In this document: piece by piece, positions 31,167-41,433 of the stretch
Numbering within the stretch: position 1 is the first letter of the stretch
Layout: every line of letters starts with the position of its first letter
Source of the DNA: a bacterium
GTDB lineage: Bacteria; Campylobacterota; Campylobacteria; Campylobacterales; Sulfurimonadaceae
Direction of reading: 5' to 3'
NCBI GenBank assembly: GCA_018825665.1
Contig: JAHJEG010000017.1
Span: 1-64,000, forward strand
DNA length: 64,000 nt
Made by a program: the position numbers and the translations under genes
Notes under the pieces: model-generated
What the model was told of the DNA's origin: nothing
The model's database searches: none
The model's input: the letters and a program-made list of their open reading frames with translations, nothing else

Positions 31167-32492
31167 CTATCTGTTGTCTATCTCAATAGTCTTATATTTA
31201 TTGTAAAGCACATTTGCACCCTCTTGGATGCTCACTTCACGTCTGGGAGTATAATCGACCAAATAGCGATCTTTTGCAAACATTGTAAAATCTACACACA
31301 GTCTTGCTGCCCCTTTAATGACATCTTCGGGTACGTTTTGCTTGTCGGTGGTTATGATGACATGTGCGGAAGGTCTGTCTTTCATATGCACCCAGATATC
31401 CCTGGCTCTGGCGTTTTTGAGCAGTTCTACATTCCCTTTTTCATTTTTTCCGAGCTGTATTTTGTACCCTTCTATCCAAAAAGTCTCGATGGCGTCATTG
31501 TGCGGCGTCTTTTTACCCTGAAGCTGTTTTGGAAAAAGAAGTGTTATTTTTGCTATATCGTCCGCTTCTTTGACTGTATGGATAAAGAGTCTCATATGTT
31601 CTATTTTTGAATGCAGCGATTCTTTTTCTATATGCAGATGCGCTCCCTTTTGTTTGGCTTTTTTGCTTTTTCCAAAAAAAGAGGCAGCCATCTGCGAAAC
31701 GGACGAGTAGGACTTGTCAAGCTCTATCTCAAGTTCGCTTCCGTCATAGTCATGGAGTCTTACAAACCTGCTGTAAGGCTTAATGAGATGCATATTTGCA
31801 AGGATTAAATTGCCAAAATGCTGATACTTCTGCACCTCATCGCTCAGGGTTTGCTCATCATTGAGCGAATGATAAAGTTTTTCAAGTTTTTTAAGCTTTT
31901 TAGTCAAAAATGCAATCTTCTGCTTTTTGAGAGAAGAGAGTTTATCGCTTTGCTCTTTTTCATACTGGGCATACAAAAAGTTCTCGATATCGTCAATGGG
32001 ATACTCTTTTGCAACAAAAGGAGCGCTTGGAACATCCAAAAGTTTTTGTCCCACTTTCACCTCGCGAAAAGAGGAGAACAGATCCACATGCCGAAGTGCT
32101 TCAAGGACGATATTCTCTTCATCCAAAAGGATCACGTTTGTATATTTACCCGTAAACTCTATCTGCAGATAACTTGTCTCCTGTTTGTACGCAGAAGCGA
32201 TGGAGGTCTTGATTCTGAGTATTTTATCATCGTTTACAAGCCCTATATCCAAGATGTTGGCACGGTTAAAGCGCTTGGAGAGGATCACGTCAAAGGGAGC
32301 ATTGTATACTTTTGAACGGGCATACGAAGCACACTTGAAGATGCTTGAGTTTGAGCGCTGCATATCAAAATATATCTCATCGTCTTTATCAAATACGATT
32401 TTTATAATCGTGTCCGAGACTCTGTGGATAGCCGATATTTTTGTAAATTTTTGCAGATAAACGATTATTTGCTTTAGATGTGATAATTTCAT
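31167..32492 (-). CDS. NFACT family (RqcH/FbpA-like) protein
   Basis: NFACT N-terminal region and C-terminal DIWVHMKDRPSAHVII. Confidence 0.88.
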   Translation of the reverse strand: MKLSHLKQIIVYLQKFTKISAIHRVSDTIIKIVFDKDDEIYFDMQRSNSSIFKCASYARSKVYNAPFDVILSKRFNRANILDIGLVNDDKILRIKTSIASAYKQETSYLQIEFTGKYTNVILLDEENIVLEALRHVDLFSSFREVKVGQKLLDVPSAPFVAKEYPIDDIENFLYAQYEKEQSDKLSSLKKQKIAFLTKKLKKLEKLYHSLNDEQTLSDEVQKYQHFGNLILANMHLIKPYSRFVRLHDYDGSELEIELDKSYSSVSQMAASFFGKSKKAKQKGAHLHIEKESLHSKIEHMRLFIHTVKEADDIAKITLLFPKQLQGKKTPHNDAIETFWIEGYKIQLGKNEKGNVELLKNARARDIWVHMKDRPSAHVIITTDKQNVPEDVIKGAARLCVDFTMFAKDRYLVDYTPRREVSIQEGANVLYNKYKTIEIDNR

Positions 32493-32514
32493 AGAGGTAT
32501 TTTAGCCTAGTTTT

Positions 32515-32901
32515 TTGTTATACTTCCAAAAAAATTACAAAGAGTTTTATTTGCGTTTACCAAAAGGTTTCGGTAAAAATTATTTTACCCTAAGAGCGAT
32601 CACTGCAACTGTCAACCAGATGAGCCTCAATGCAAATACATCCAGGGTGCAAAGTTTCCACATGCTCCATTTCGCCTGGGATGCCTTAGAAGCTTTGGAA
32701 GAGGATGAAGAGCTCGCCACCCTCTTATGCACGCCCGAGCTCTCACAAAAACCTTGCCATTGCAACTGTTACTATTTACGCACCACAAAGAAAATACTCA
32801 AACTCTGTCCCAACCAAAAGCACTTTTTCAACTACTTTAAAACTTTAAACAACGCTATATCCCCTCCGCTGTCCTCTGCCTTTTTATACACTCAAATCTA
32901 A
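32515..32901 (+). CDS. Hypothetical protein with CHCNC motif
   Basis: 128 aa intact ORF, sense strand consistent with downstream genes. Confidence 0.5.
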   Translation: MLYFQKNYKEFYLRLPKGFGKNYFTLRAITATVNQMSLNANTSRVQSFHMLHFAWDALEALEEDEELATLLCTPELSQKPCHCNCYYLRTTKKILKLCPNQKHFFNYFKTLNNAISPPLSSAFLYTQI

Positions 32902-32922
32902 AAATAATTCAGGAATACACAT

Positions 32923-34878
32923 ATGAAAAAAACAATACAAATATCACTCGCCTCAGTTGCTCTGCTAAGCCAGCTTCAAGCAGACAAAGCCATTACCCTC
33001 GAACCGCTCACGGTTACATCGACCGCCATCCAGACGGATGAGCTCAAAGCCGCGGATGCCGTGGAAGTATATACGCAGGAGGATATCCAAAAGGCGCATG
33101 TTCAGAATGTTTACGAGTTTTTAAACCAGCACACCTCTGTCATCACAATGCCAAGCTATGGAAACCCTTTCACCCAAAAGCTCGATTTTCACGGCTACGG
33201 GATAGGAGACGGTTATCAAAACATAGTAGTGACAATCAACGGCAGAAAAATCAACAACATAGATATGGTCGCACCTCTTTTGAGCTCCGTTTCTCCAAGT
33301 TCTATAGAGAGGATAGAGATTATAAAATCAAGCGGGATCGTAACCGGCGGTGATGGGGCAAATGCCGGTGTCATCAACATAAAGACCAAAAAGAGCAATG
33401 AGAAGGAGCTTTCTTTTTATGCAGGTACCTACAACACTTTTGCAGGTTCCTTTTACCTCGGACACAGCGATGAGAACCTCTCTGTCTCTGCAAGCGGTGA
33501 AGCCCAAAAAAGCGGCGGAATCCGTCATGTGGACAATGATGGCAACAAGGACGCAAGCAGACTTTCCACAGGTACTTTTGATTTGTCCTACAAAGCTTCC
33601 AAGGAGCTTGAGCTGAGACTGGGCGCATCCTTCAGCAAGGCGGATATCATCTACGGCAGTTACCTCAGCCAAGACCAATATGAAGAAGACACGACACAAA
33701 AAAGCAGCAGTTATTACTCCGCGACACATCAGCTTTACGACACAAATACACTCAGCGGCGGCCTGAGCTATTACATCAATGATGAATTCAGTATAAAGAT
33801 TGATGCGAATCACGAAAAGAAAAGGTCGCAATATATAACATATTCAAGTATCTCCGACTATGAATACAACTCTGCAAAATCGACCTTGGATTATGAGAAT
33901 CAGGGTATAAGTGTTTCAGCGGGTATCGATATTTTTGAGGGCACAAGAGATTCACATGCCAACTTTTATGCAATCGCAAATGAAACCACCAAGAAAAATC
34001 TGGCCGGTTTTATTATGAGCAGATTTAATTTTGCCAAGCACTCGCTAAAAGCCGGATACAGATATGAGCGTGTCGCCTATGCCTTTAGCGATGCCTTCAC
34101 ATCCAACAAAGAGGAGAAAGTCTTGCATGGTGCCGAGCTTGGATACAACTATACCTTTGACAAAGAAAACTCTGTCTTTGTCAACTATGCACACTCCTAT
34201 CAGGCTCCCGATATCGACAGATTTTTCAGCTATGGCAGCTTTAACGGCTTTATAAATCCTATGCAGGCAAACAGCCTGACACTTGGGTATAACTCTATAA
34301 CTAACACTAACAAACTTAAAATTTCGGCGTATTATATAGATTTGCAGGATGAGATCTATTACTACAATGACCTTGTAAACAGCTGGCCGGCACCTAGTCT
34401 CTCCGTCAATACGAATATAGACAAATCCCGCAAATACGGAATCGACGTATACGACAAATATTTGATATCGGGCATGTGGAACCTTGCCCTGAACTACAAT
34501 TATGTTCAGGCGATTATCGATGAGGAAACAGGACGCAACAATGAGGACTACTCAGGAAACAAACTCCCGGGCGTCAGCGAACACAACGCAAAAGCGACTC
34601 TGAGCTATCTGCCGAGTCCACATGCCACGATTGCTCTGACACAGATCTACAGAAGCCAGGCATATGCAATAAATGACTTCGATAACGACCTCAACCAAAA
34701 ACAGGATCCCTACAAAAGCACGGATATCTCTGTGACGTATGCCAAAGACAATTATGAAGTTTTCGCTAAAATAAACAATCTGTTCAATCAGAAAAACGGT
34801 TTATGGATAAAAGATGATACTATTTATCCCGTCAATTTTACCACTACGGCAATGGCCGGATTTAAACTGAAATACTAA
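32923..34878 (+). CDS. TonB-dependent outer membrane receptor (possibly cobalamin)
   Basis: Plug-domain pattern SIERIEIIKSSGIVTGGDGANAGVINIKTKK and barrel; upstream of cobalamin genes. Confidence 0.85.
   Translation: MKKTIQISLASVALLSQLQADKAITLEPLTVTSTAIQTDELKAADAVEVYTQEDIQKAHVQNVYEFLNQHTSVITMPSYGNPFTQKLDFHGYGIGDGYQNIVVTINGRKINNIDMVAPLLSSVSPSSIERIEIIKSSGIVTGGDGANAGVINIKTKKSNEKELSFYAGTYNTFAGSFYLGHSDENLSVSASGEAQKSGGIRHVDNDGNKDASRLSTGTFDLSYKASKELELRLGASFSKADIIYGSYLSQDQYEEDTTQKSSSYYSATHQLYDTNTLSGGLSYYINDEFSIKIDANHEKKRSQYITYSSISDYEYNSAKSTLDYENQGISVSAGIDIFEGTRDSHANFYAIANETTKKNLAGFIMSRFNFAKHSLKAGYRYERVAYAFSDAFTSNKEEKVLHGAELGYNYTFDKENSVFVNYAHSYQAPDIDRFFSYGSFNGFINPMQANSLTLGYNSITNTNKLKISAYYIDLQDEIYYYNDLVNSWPAPSLSVNTNIDKSRKYGIDVYDKYLISGMWNLALNYNYVQAIIDEETGRNNEDYSGNKLPGVSEHNAKATLSYLPSPHATIALTQIYRSQAYAINDFDNDLNQKQDPYKSTDISVTYAKDNYEVFAKINNLFNQKNGLWIKDDTIYPVNFTTTAMAGFKLKY
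34471..34481 (-). repeat. Exact TTCCACATGCC (minus strand)
   Basis: read directly. Confidence 0.95.
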
Positions 34879-34886
34879 AGTGATGT

Positions 34887-35462
34887 ATGAAAAATTTGAA
34901 AATTAACATCAGAGAGTTTTTAAAATACAAGTTTTTGAACTCTCTGTTTTTGGGCACATCTGTCGGAAGCATATTTACTGTATACGCACCGATAGAGCCT
35001 TCTATCTACAGTCTGGGCGGTATTTTGCTCGCTTTTGGAATGCTTGTGGTGGCGAAGTTTTATTACAAGATTCTAAACATAGAGTATTTTTACAAGATCT
35101 CGCTTTTTGTAGAGGCCGTTCTCTTTGTCGTGATGCTTTGGTTTTTGCTTTTTTCGTACAGCTATATGAGCGCCTTACTCATCTATGCCGGCTATCAGGT
35201 CACCTTCACCTTCGGCTCCTATCTCATAAGAGCCGAAACACTTTTTTTGAAGAAGACTCAGGCGATTACATGGGTGGACGTAGCCAAACAAAAAGGGTAT
35301 TTGGCAGGGATGTTCCTCTCCTATGCCCTGTATAAATTTTTGGAACTCTATCTGCATATTTCAGATAAACAGATTCAGGTCTATATGATTCATTTTCTCC
35401 TTCTTGCCATACAGACTGCCATAATCTTTTATCTCTTAAAATCCTTTGGGAGACTCAGATGA
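34887..35462 (+). CDS. Hypothetical polytopic membrane protein
   Basis: 191 aa, several TM segments, overlaps next gene. Confidence 0.65.
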   Translation: MKNLKINIREFLKYKFLNSLFLGTSVGSIFTVYAPIEPSIYSLGGILLAFGMLVVAKFYYKILNIEYFYKISLFVEAVLFVVMLWFLLFSYSYMSALLIYAGYQVTFTFGSYLIRAETLFLKKTQAITWVDVAKQKGYLAGMFLSYALYKFLELYLHISDKQIQVYMIHFLLLAIQTAIIFYLLKSFGRLR

Positions 35463-35881
35463 GCTACGGTCTATGGTTTGATGCACATGCCAAAAAGCAC
35501 AAAAGTATCATTGACAAACTCTTGGCATGTGGAAGTTCAAAAGAGCAGATTATAGAATACTTCGTTTTTGAGAACATGGTGAAAAACGAACCTGATTTTT
35601 GCCCTCTTTTTGCCCAGAATAAAAAATGCCACGCTATGCAGGAACTCAACTGCTACCTCTGCGCCTGTCCAAACTTCCGTTTTGATGATGAGGGGATAAA
35701 AAAAGTGGACGACAAAACACAGTACAGCTACTGCTCCATCGACTCAAAAGAGGGCAGTCTCGGAGTCTACGGGCAAGCCATCCACCAAGACTGCTCCGCA
35801 TGCACAGTTCCACATGCCGGGGATTATGTACGAAAACATTTTGATTTGGACTGGAAGAAGATTATGAAAAACTGCCGCTGA
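35459..35881 (+). CDS. Cysteine-rich hypothetical protein upstream of cobQ
   Basis: CYLCAC, CSAC and other Cys; translationally coupled. Confidence 0.7.
   Translation: MSYGLWFDAHAKKHKSIIDKLLACGSSKEQIIEYFVFENMVKNEPDFCPLFAQNKKCHAMQELNCYLCACPNFRFDDEGIKKVDDKTQYSYCSIDSKEGSLGVYGQAIHQDCSACTVPHAGDYVRKHFDLDWKKIMKNCR
35524..35534 (-). repeat. Exact TTCCACATGCC (minus strand)
   Basis: read directly. Confidence 0.95.
35808..35818 (+). repeat. Exact TTCCACATGCC
   Basis: read directly. Confidence 0.95.
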
Positions 35882-35993
35882 AGGTATTCAAGGCATTCAA
35901 TCAAAGATATGAAAGAGTTCGCCTATTGTAGTTATTTGGATAAAAGATGCTATAAATAGAAGAAATCTTAAAATAATTCGGACGAAGTAAAAA

Positions 35994-37391
35994 ATGAACT
36001 CTTTAAGCATATTCGGCACCAGCAGTGATGCCGGAAAATCTACTCTCTCTTTTGCCATTACCTATCTTTTGCATCACCGCGGCATCAAAGTGGCCCCTTT
36101 TAAAGCGCAGAATGTTTCCAACAACTCAAAGGTTTGTGATGATGGCGGGGAGATTGCTATTCCTCAGCATTTTGCGGCGGAGGCTATCGGGATAAAGACA
36201 TCCCATTTTATGAATCCCATCCTTATCAAGTCCGGCTTTCAAAACTCCGCACATCTGATTATAAACGGAAAAGCGGTCGGCGAAAAAGATACCATCCAAT
36301 ACTACGAAGATATCGACACCCTCAAACCCCATGCCAAAAAAGCGTTTAAAAAACTTCTCAAAGAGTATGAATGCATTGTGGCCGAGGGAGCAGGAAGTCC
36401 CGTGGAACTCAACCTGATGGACAAGGACCTCTCAAATATCTACATAGCAGATACATTCAACACGAAGATTATCCTGGTCGCTGATATAGAGCGGGGCGGT
36501 GTTTTTGCTTCTATCGTCGGTGTCTATGCCCTGCTTCCCGAAAAGCTGAGAAAAAACGTCCTGGGTGTAATCATCAACAAATTCCGCGGAGATATGCGCC
36601 TCTTTTATGACGGTGTCCATATCATCGAAGAGCGTTTTGGCATCAAGGTTTTGGGTGTTGTTCCCTACAAAGCTTTTAACCTCGGATTTGAGGACAGCCA
36701 GTCGCTCATGAACTATACGCAAGACACCAAAAATGCTCTTATCAGAGTAGGTGTCATCAGGCTTCCCCACATCAGCAATTTCACAGATTTCGAACCTCTT
36801 GTGGCGGATGGGGAGATAGAGCTCTCTTTTATCTCAAATCCGAGCGAGGTTTCCACATGCCAGATACTGATACTTCCCGGGAGCAAAAGAGTCGTCGACG
36901 ATTTGGCATGGCTCAGGGAAAGGGGCTTTTGTGAGCATCTTCTCTCCCATGAAAAAACCATCATAGCCATCTGCGGAGGCTACGAGATGATGTTTGAACG
37001 TCTTTTGGATCCTTGGCATGTGGAATCAGAACAAAAAGAGGTCAGCGGATTGGGACGATTGAAGGGTGATGTGGTTTTTGCGCAGGAGAAGATTGTGCAA
37101 AAAGGGTGCTACCGCGTCTTTAGGACTATGGTAGAGGGCTATGAGATACATAATGCAGTTGCAAAAAAAAGGGTCAAAAGAAAAAAAAACCTTTACGGAA
37201 CATTTATACACGGCATTTTTGAAAGTGACGCATTAAGAGAAAAAATCTTCTCTGAAGTGGATTCCCGCTACAAAGGCTATTGTTTTAAAGACTACAAGAC
37301 CAAAGCCATTACAGATTTTACGAGCCATGTCTCAGAACATGTGGATATAGATTTTATCGAGAGTGAACTGCGAAATGATAGAGAAGCGTGA
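35994..37391 (+). CDS. cobQ: Cobyric acid synthase
   Basis: GTSSDAGKSTLSFAI, APFKAQNVSNNS, AEGAGSPVELNL, ICGGYEMM. Confidence 0.95.
   Translation: MNSLSIFGTSSDAGKSTLSFAITYLLHHRGIKVAPFKAQNVSNNSKVCDDGGEIAIPQHFAAEAIGIKTSHFMNPILIKSGFQNSAHLIINGKAVGEKDTIQYYEDIDTLKPHAKKAFKKLLKEYECIVAEGAGSPVELNLMDKDLSNIYIADTFNTKIILVADIERGGVFASIVGVYALLPEKLRKNVLGVIINKFRGDMRLFYDGVHIIEERFGIKVLGVVPYKAFNLGFEDSQSLMNYTQDTKNALIRVGVIRLPHISNFTDFEPLVADGEIELSFISNPSEVSTCQILILPGSKRVVDDLAWLRERGFCEHLLSHEKTIIAICGGYEMMFERLLDPWHVESEQKEVSGLGRLKGDVVFAQEKIVQKGCYRVFRTMVEGYEIHNAVAKKRVKRKKNLYGTFIHGIFESDALREKIFSEVDSRYKGYCFKDYKTKAITDFTSHVSEHVDIDFIESELRNDREA
36851..36861 (+). repeat. Exact TTCCACATGCC
   Basis: read directly. Confidence 0.95.
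37015..37025 (-). repeat. Exact TTCCACATGCC (minus strand)
   Basis: read directly. Confidence 0.95.
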
Positions 37392-37446
37392 AAGAACCCC
37401 GGAGATAAAAGATGCGGACGGCACACAAGGCACCGCCCGAGTCCTC

Positions 37447-37584
37447 TTAGTAAAATGTCATCAGCAAATGCGGTGACCAAGAAGGAATATTCACTCCGGC
37501 CGTATCGCTTTGAGCCATATGATGTGCAAAACTGCTCGTTGCAAGTGCGCCGAGGATTAAAAGTGCTGCTGCTAATTTTTTCAT
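37447..37584 (-). CDS. 45 aa secreted peptide (not in ORF track)
   Basis: MKKLAAALLILGALATSSFAHHMAQSDTAGVNIPSWSPHLLMTFY; clear signal peptide, SD AAGGAAT. Confidence 0.7.
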   Translation of the reverse strand: MKKLAAALLILGALATSSFAHHMAQSDTAGVNIPSWSPHLLMTFY

Positions 37585-37649
37585 GTTATTCCTTTGTTTT
37601 GTGATAGGAAAATTGTAACAGCAGAGTGTTAGCGAAGCGTTAGCAAGAC

Positions 37650-38456
37650 CTAAGGAAGATAATCACTAAACACCCCATTCACGCCCATAGCGAAAAATTC
37701 CTGTGCGCGTTTGGAATCGTTAACCGTATAGACATTGACAAAAAATCCCGCCTTTTTCAGCTCTGCCACCCTCTCTTTGTCCGCGAGTCTTTCATCTATG
37801 TTATAGGCATCTACCTGCAAATCCCTGAGATAGCGTATCAGCCCAGCCGGATGTTCCCCCTCAGCGAGAGCGGCAGTCGGGATATTTGGCGCTATGCTTT
37901 TTGACAAAGGCAGATACTGATGTCTAAACGATGAGATTAAAACAAAGTCTTCAACACCGTATTTTGTAATCTCCCCGAGCACCCTTTCCACGACAAAGAG
38001 ATCTTTGAAATTTTTATGCATATCTTTGATCTCAATATTCACAAAGACCCGGTTTTGCTGTATAAAATGCAAAAGGGTCTGCAGGCTCAGCAGAGGTTCG
38101 AAGCCTGTTTTTTTTACATCGACTTTTTTCTTTCGTATCTCCCCAAAAGGGTCCTTTGCATAAAACCAGCTTCCATAGTCGAGCAAAGAGAGCTCTTTGA
38201 ATGTAAAATCACAGACCCTGTAGGGAGCACGCTCTTTAAAAGCTTCTATCTCACGGATGTCAGTCGTTCTGCCCAGAGTATCGTCATGCATGATAACCCC
38301 TACTCCATCACGGCTCAGCTGTACATCGACCTCCATAAAATCACAATGCCCTACGCTCTTTTTAAGAGCAAGAAGGGTATTTTCCGGAGCAATGCTTCGA
38401 GCACCTCTGTGCGCGGCGATAAGTGCGGGTTTGTTAAAAAGATTTAAAAAGTTCAT
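37650..38456 (-). CDS. Glycerophosphodiester phosphodiesterase
   Basis: AHRGARSIAPENTL, MEVDVQLSRDGVGVIMHDDTLGRTT. Confidence 0.93.
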   Translation of the reverse strand: MNFLNLFNKPALIAAHRGARSIAPENTLLALKKSVGHCDFMEVDVQLSRDGVGVIMHDDTLGRTTDIREIEAFKERAPYRVCDFTFKELSLLDYGSWFYAKDPFGEIRKKKVDVKKTGFEPLLSLQTLLHFIQQNRVFVNIEIKDMHKNFKDLFVVERVLGEITKYGVEDFVLISSFRHQYLPLSKSIAPNIPTAALAEGEHPAGLIRYLRDLQVDAYNIDERLADKERVAELKKAGFFVNVYTVNDSKRAQEFFAMGVNGVFSDYLP

Positions 38457-38527
38457 CCCCTATTTTATCATACATATTGTGGTAAAATGGTTTGTGAAAT
38501 ACCTAAAATCATAAAAGGTAGCAGACC

Positions 38528-39796
38528 ATGGATAATAAAAAAAACATCTACTCCTGGGCTCTTTACGACTGGGCAAATTCTGCCTATGCTACGACGGTCA
38601 TGGCCGGGTTTTTCCCTATTTTTTTTAAATCTTACTACAGCGGCGATTCTGACGTGATTGCAAGTACGGCACAGCTTGGCTTTGCCAATTCCATATCAAG
38701 TTTTATCATCGTCCTTATCGCTCCTCTGCTTGGCGCCATTGCAGATGCCGCCTCGCTCAAAAAACGGTTTTTATTTCTTTTTGCCTATCTTGGGATTTTG
38801 ATGAGTGCCTCTTTGGCTCTTGTAGCCGAGGGTTCATGGCAGTTAGCCGCCTTTTTATATATACTTGGAAATGTAGGGTTTATGGGAGCGGACACTTTTT
38901 ACGATGCCCTTCTTACCTCCATATCGGATGAGAAAAACGTGGACTTTGTCTCAGGTCTTGGTTTTGCCCTCGGATATCTCGGAGGCGGAATCTTATTCGG
39001 CATCAATGTCTCGATGGTGCAAAACCCCTCTTTTTTCGGATTTGAGAATGAGGCTGAGGCAATCAAGGCCTCCTTTGTCTGCGTGGCTGTGTGGTGGGGC
39101 GTCTTTTCACTCCCCTTGCTTGTATTTTTAAAAGAACCTCCCAATGAAGCCCAAGAAAAGGCTCCGCTCCTAAAACAGGGATATCTCAGACTTAAAAACA
39201 CTTTTAGCAAGATAACGCATCTCAAAGGGGTACTGCTTTTTTTGGTGGCATACTGGCTCTATATCGACGGGGTGGACACTATTATCCGCATGGCAGTCGA
39301 CTACGGGATGGCTTTGGGATTTGATTCTGGCAATCTTATCCTCTCATTGCTTATCGTGCAGTTCGTGGGATTTCCTGCGACCCTGGTCTTTGCAAAACTC
39401 GCACAATCCTGGGATACGAAAAAAGCAATCTTTCTGGCTATAGGAATTTATCTTTTAATAATCGTCTGGGCTGCGATGATGGAAAAAGTGTATGAGTTTT
39501 ATATCCTTGCTATCATGATAGCCCTGGTTCAGGGAGGTATTCAGGCACTCAGCCGTTCTTATTACTCCAGAATGATCCCGCATAAGTATTCAGCCGAATT
39601 TTTCGGATTTTATAACTTTCTGGGCAAGTTTGCCGCTATTTTGGGGCCTCTTCTGGTTGCTCTGGTCGCGCTCTTTAGCGAGAATTCCCGCATCTCCATA
39701 GCCTCCGTATCGGTCTTATTTATTGCAGGTGCAGTCTTGCTGTACTTTGTGGATGAAAAAAAGATTGCCCAGGATGTAAAGGGCGTCCTAGACTGA
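38528..39796 (+). CDS. MFS transporter, UMF1 family
   Basis: YSWALYDWANSAYATTVMAGFFPIFFK. Confidence 0.92.
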   Translation: MDNKKNIYSWALYDWANSAYATTVMAGFFPIFFKSYYSGDSDVIASTAQLGFANSISSFIIVLIAPLLGAIADAASLKKRFLFLFAYLGILMSASLALVAEGSWQLAAFLYILGNVGFMGADTFYDALLTSISDEKNVDFVSGLGFALGYLGGGILFGINVSMVQNPSFFGFENEAEAIKASFVCVAVWWGVFSLPLLVFLKEPPNEAQEKAPLLKQGYLRLKNTFSKITHLKGVLLFLVAYWLYIDGVDTIIRMAVDYGMALGFDSGNLILSLLIVQFVGFPATLVFAKLAQSWDTKKAIFLAIGIYLLIIVWAAMMEKVYEFYILAIMIALVQGGIQALSRSYYSRMIPHKYSAEFFGFYNFLGKFAAILGPLLVALVALFSENSRISIASVSVLFIAGAVLLYFVDEKKIAQDVKGVLD

Positions 39797-40963
39797 GAGA
39801 GGATGCAGTTTCATATCTTTATCAATGGCATCTTTGACCTTTGCGCTCATTGCATCATAACTCAGATTTTCAGGGTAGATCGGCTCCAAAAACTTTATCC
39901 TGATTTTTTTCGGTCTTGGAAAAAGCTTCCCGGCGCTGAGCGCTTCATAACTGCCATCGAGCACTACGGGAACGATGGGGACATTATAGGTCTTTGAGAG
40001 CATGGCAAAAAACGGTCTGAACTCCAAGAGCTTTCTGTCTCTGCTCCTTGCCCCTTCAGGAAAGATAACCAGATTTTTTCCCTCTCTAAGAGGAAGGGCG
40101 GCACGGAGCATAGAGCGTTTTAGGTTCTTGTCGGCATCGATTAAAAGTGTCTGTCCGTGGTCTGATACGGGTCGTAAGAATTTTGTCCCAAACACCGCTT
40201 CATAGGCAAGGAAAAAACTGTTTTTCAGCACCTTGTAGGGAAGGCTGGCTTCTATCAAAAATCCGTCAAGCATACTCTGGTGGGAGGGGGCAAATATACA
40301 GGCACTTCGGGGAATATTCTCTTTTCCTCCGCACTCAAGACGAAAATAGAGTTTAAAAAGGGGCAACAACACTGTTTTGTAGGCAAACATGATCAGGGGG
40401 GAATATAAAAGCTTTTCGTCTGTCGGCTCTGCCAAGATTTTTTCCCAGTCGATTTTGACGGGGTTGGAGTGTTTACGATGTTTTTTTATGTACGCATAAA
40501 GAGCTCCGAGATTCATGATCTCCGAAAAAACAGCCTCATCCATAGGGACTCCGAAACTCTCTTCAACAAAGGTAAAAAGCTCGACATAATCAAGCGAGTC
40601 AAGACCAAGGTCAAGTTCCAGATGTGCAGATGCACTCACCTGCGCATCACTCAGAGCCGATACAAAGGATTTTAAGATTTGATAGAGTTCATCCTCCGGT
40701 TCGGGTATCTCTTGTTGGGGTGTGCGCTCTTGCGAAAAAAGTTCGTAGCCTTTGATTTTTTCAAAATCCTTGACTTCCATATTGTAAAGCTCTATGCCGT
40801 ACCAGCGTATCTCACTCTCTATATTGATGATATGTGCGGATTTTAACGCTTCAAAGTTGGGACGGATACGTGCAAACGGAGCATCATCTTGAAGAACCAC
40901 TTCTATCTCTTTGACATAGGGACAAAGCTCTAAAACTCTCTCTTCAATCTTTTTGAGGTTCAT
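39788..40963 (-). CDS. Fusion: AMP-ligase C-terminal-like segment + acyl carrier protein + PlsC-type acyltransferase
   Basis: ACP site DLGLDSLDYVELF; acyltransferase HQSMLDG and FPEGARSRD. Confidence 0.85.
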   Translation of the reverse strand: MNLKKIEERVLELCPYVKEIEVVLQDDAPFARIRPNFEALKSAHIINIESEIRWYGIELYNMEVKDFEKIKGYELFSQERTPQQEIPEPEDELYQILKSFVSALSDAQVSASAHLELDLGLDSLDYVELFTFVEESFGVPMDEAVFSEIMNLGALYAYIKKHRKHSNPVKIDWEKILAEPTDEKLLYSPLIMFAYKTVLLPLFKLYFRLECGGKENIPRSACIFAPSHQSMLDGFLIEASLPYKVLKNSFFLAYEAVFGTKFLRPVSDHGQTLLIDADKNLKRSMLRAALPLREGKNLVIFPEGARSRDRKLLEFRPFFAMLSKTYNVPIVPVVLDGSYEALSAGKLFPRPKKIRIKFLEPIYPENLSYDAMSAKVKDAIDKDMKLHPLSV

Positions 40964-41361
40964 AGCAGGGAGTCGGTTTTGTTTTTGTATCCCGGTTCCA
41001 TTTTTGAGGGACTGAATCTCATTGAGATATATCTAAACAAGAAAAGAACGGCTATTATTCCTAGCATGGATGCTATCTTTGCCACATCAAATTTTTCATT
41101 TACGATAAGCATGATATCACGGATAAAGAATATGATGGTCGAATCAATCATCAGGCGCAGTTTTATGCGGTTGTCATCGCTAAAGAGAAACTCTATAAGC
41201 ATTCTCACAAGTTCCAGGATAATGATAAACTCAAGCAGAGCCACCGCAAGCGAGGAGAACTTATCAATGGTATCCAAATCCTTGACCATCAAAAAAAGAA
41301 CCAGCGTCACAAAGAACTGAAAGAAGATAGGAGCCTTTTCGAGAGTAAAATAATTTTTCAT
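40960..41361 (-). CDS. PsiE-family membrane protein
   Basis: PsiE-like four-TM pattern; similar in type to 53277..53738. Confidence 0.65.
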   Translation of the reverse strand: MKNYFTLEKAPIFFQFFVTLVLFLMVKDLDTIDKFSSLAVALLEFIIILELVRMLIEFLFSDDNRIKLRLMIDSTIIFFIRDIMLIVNEKFDVAKIASMLGIIAVLFLFRYISMRFSPSKMEPGYKNKTDSLL

Positions 41362-41433
41362 TTATATCCTTCATTTTTATGCAATTATAGACTATTTTGA
41401 TACAATAATATATTAAGAGTACTGGATACACAA

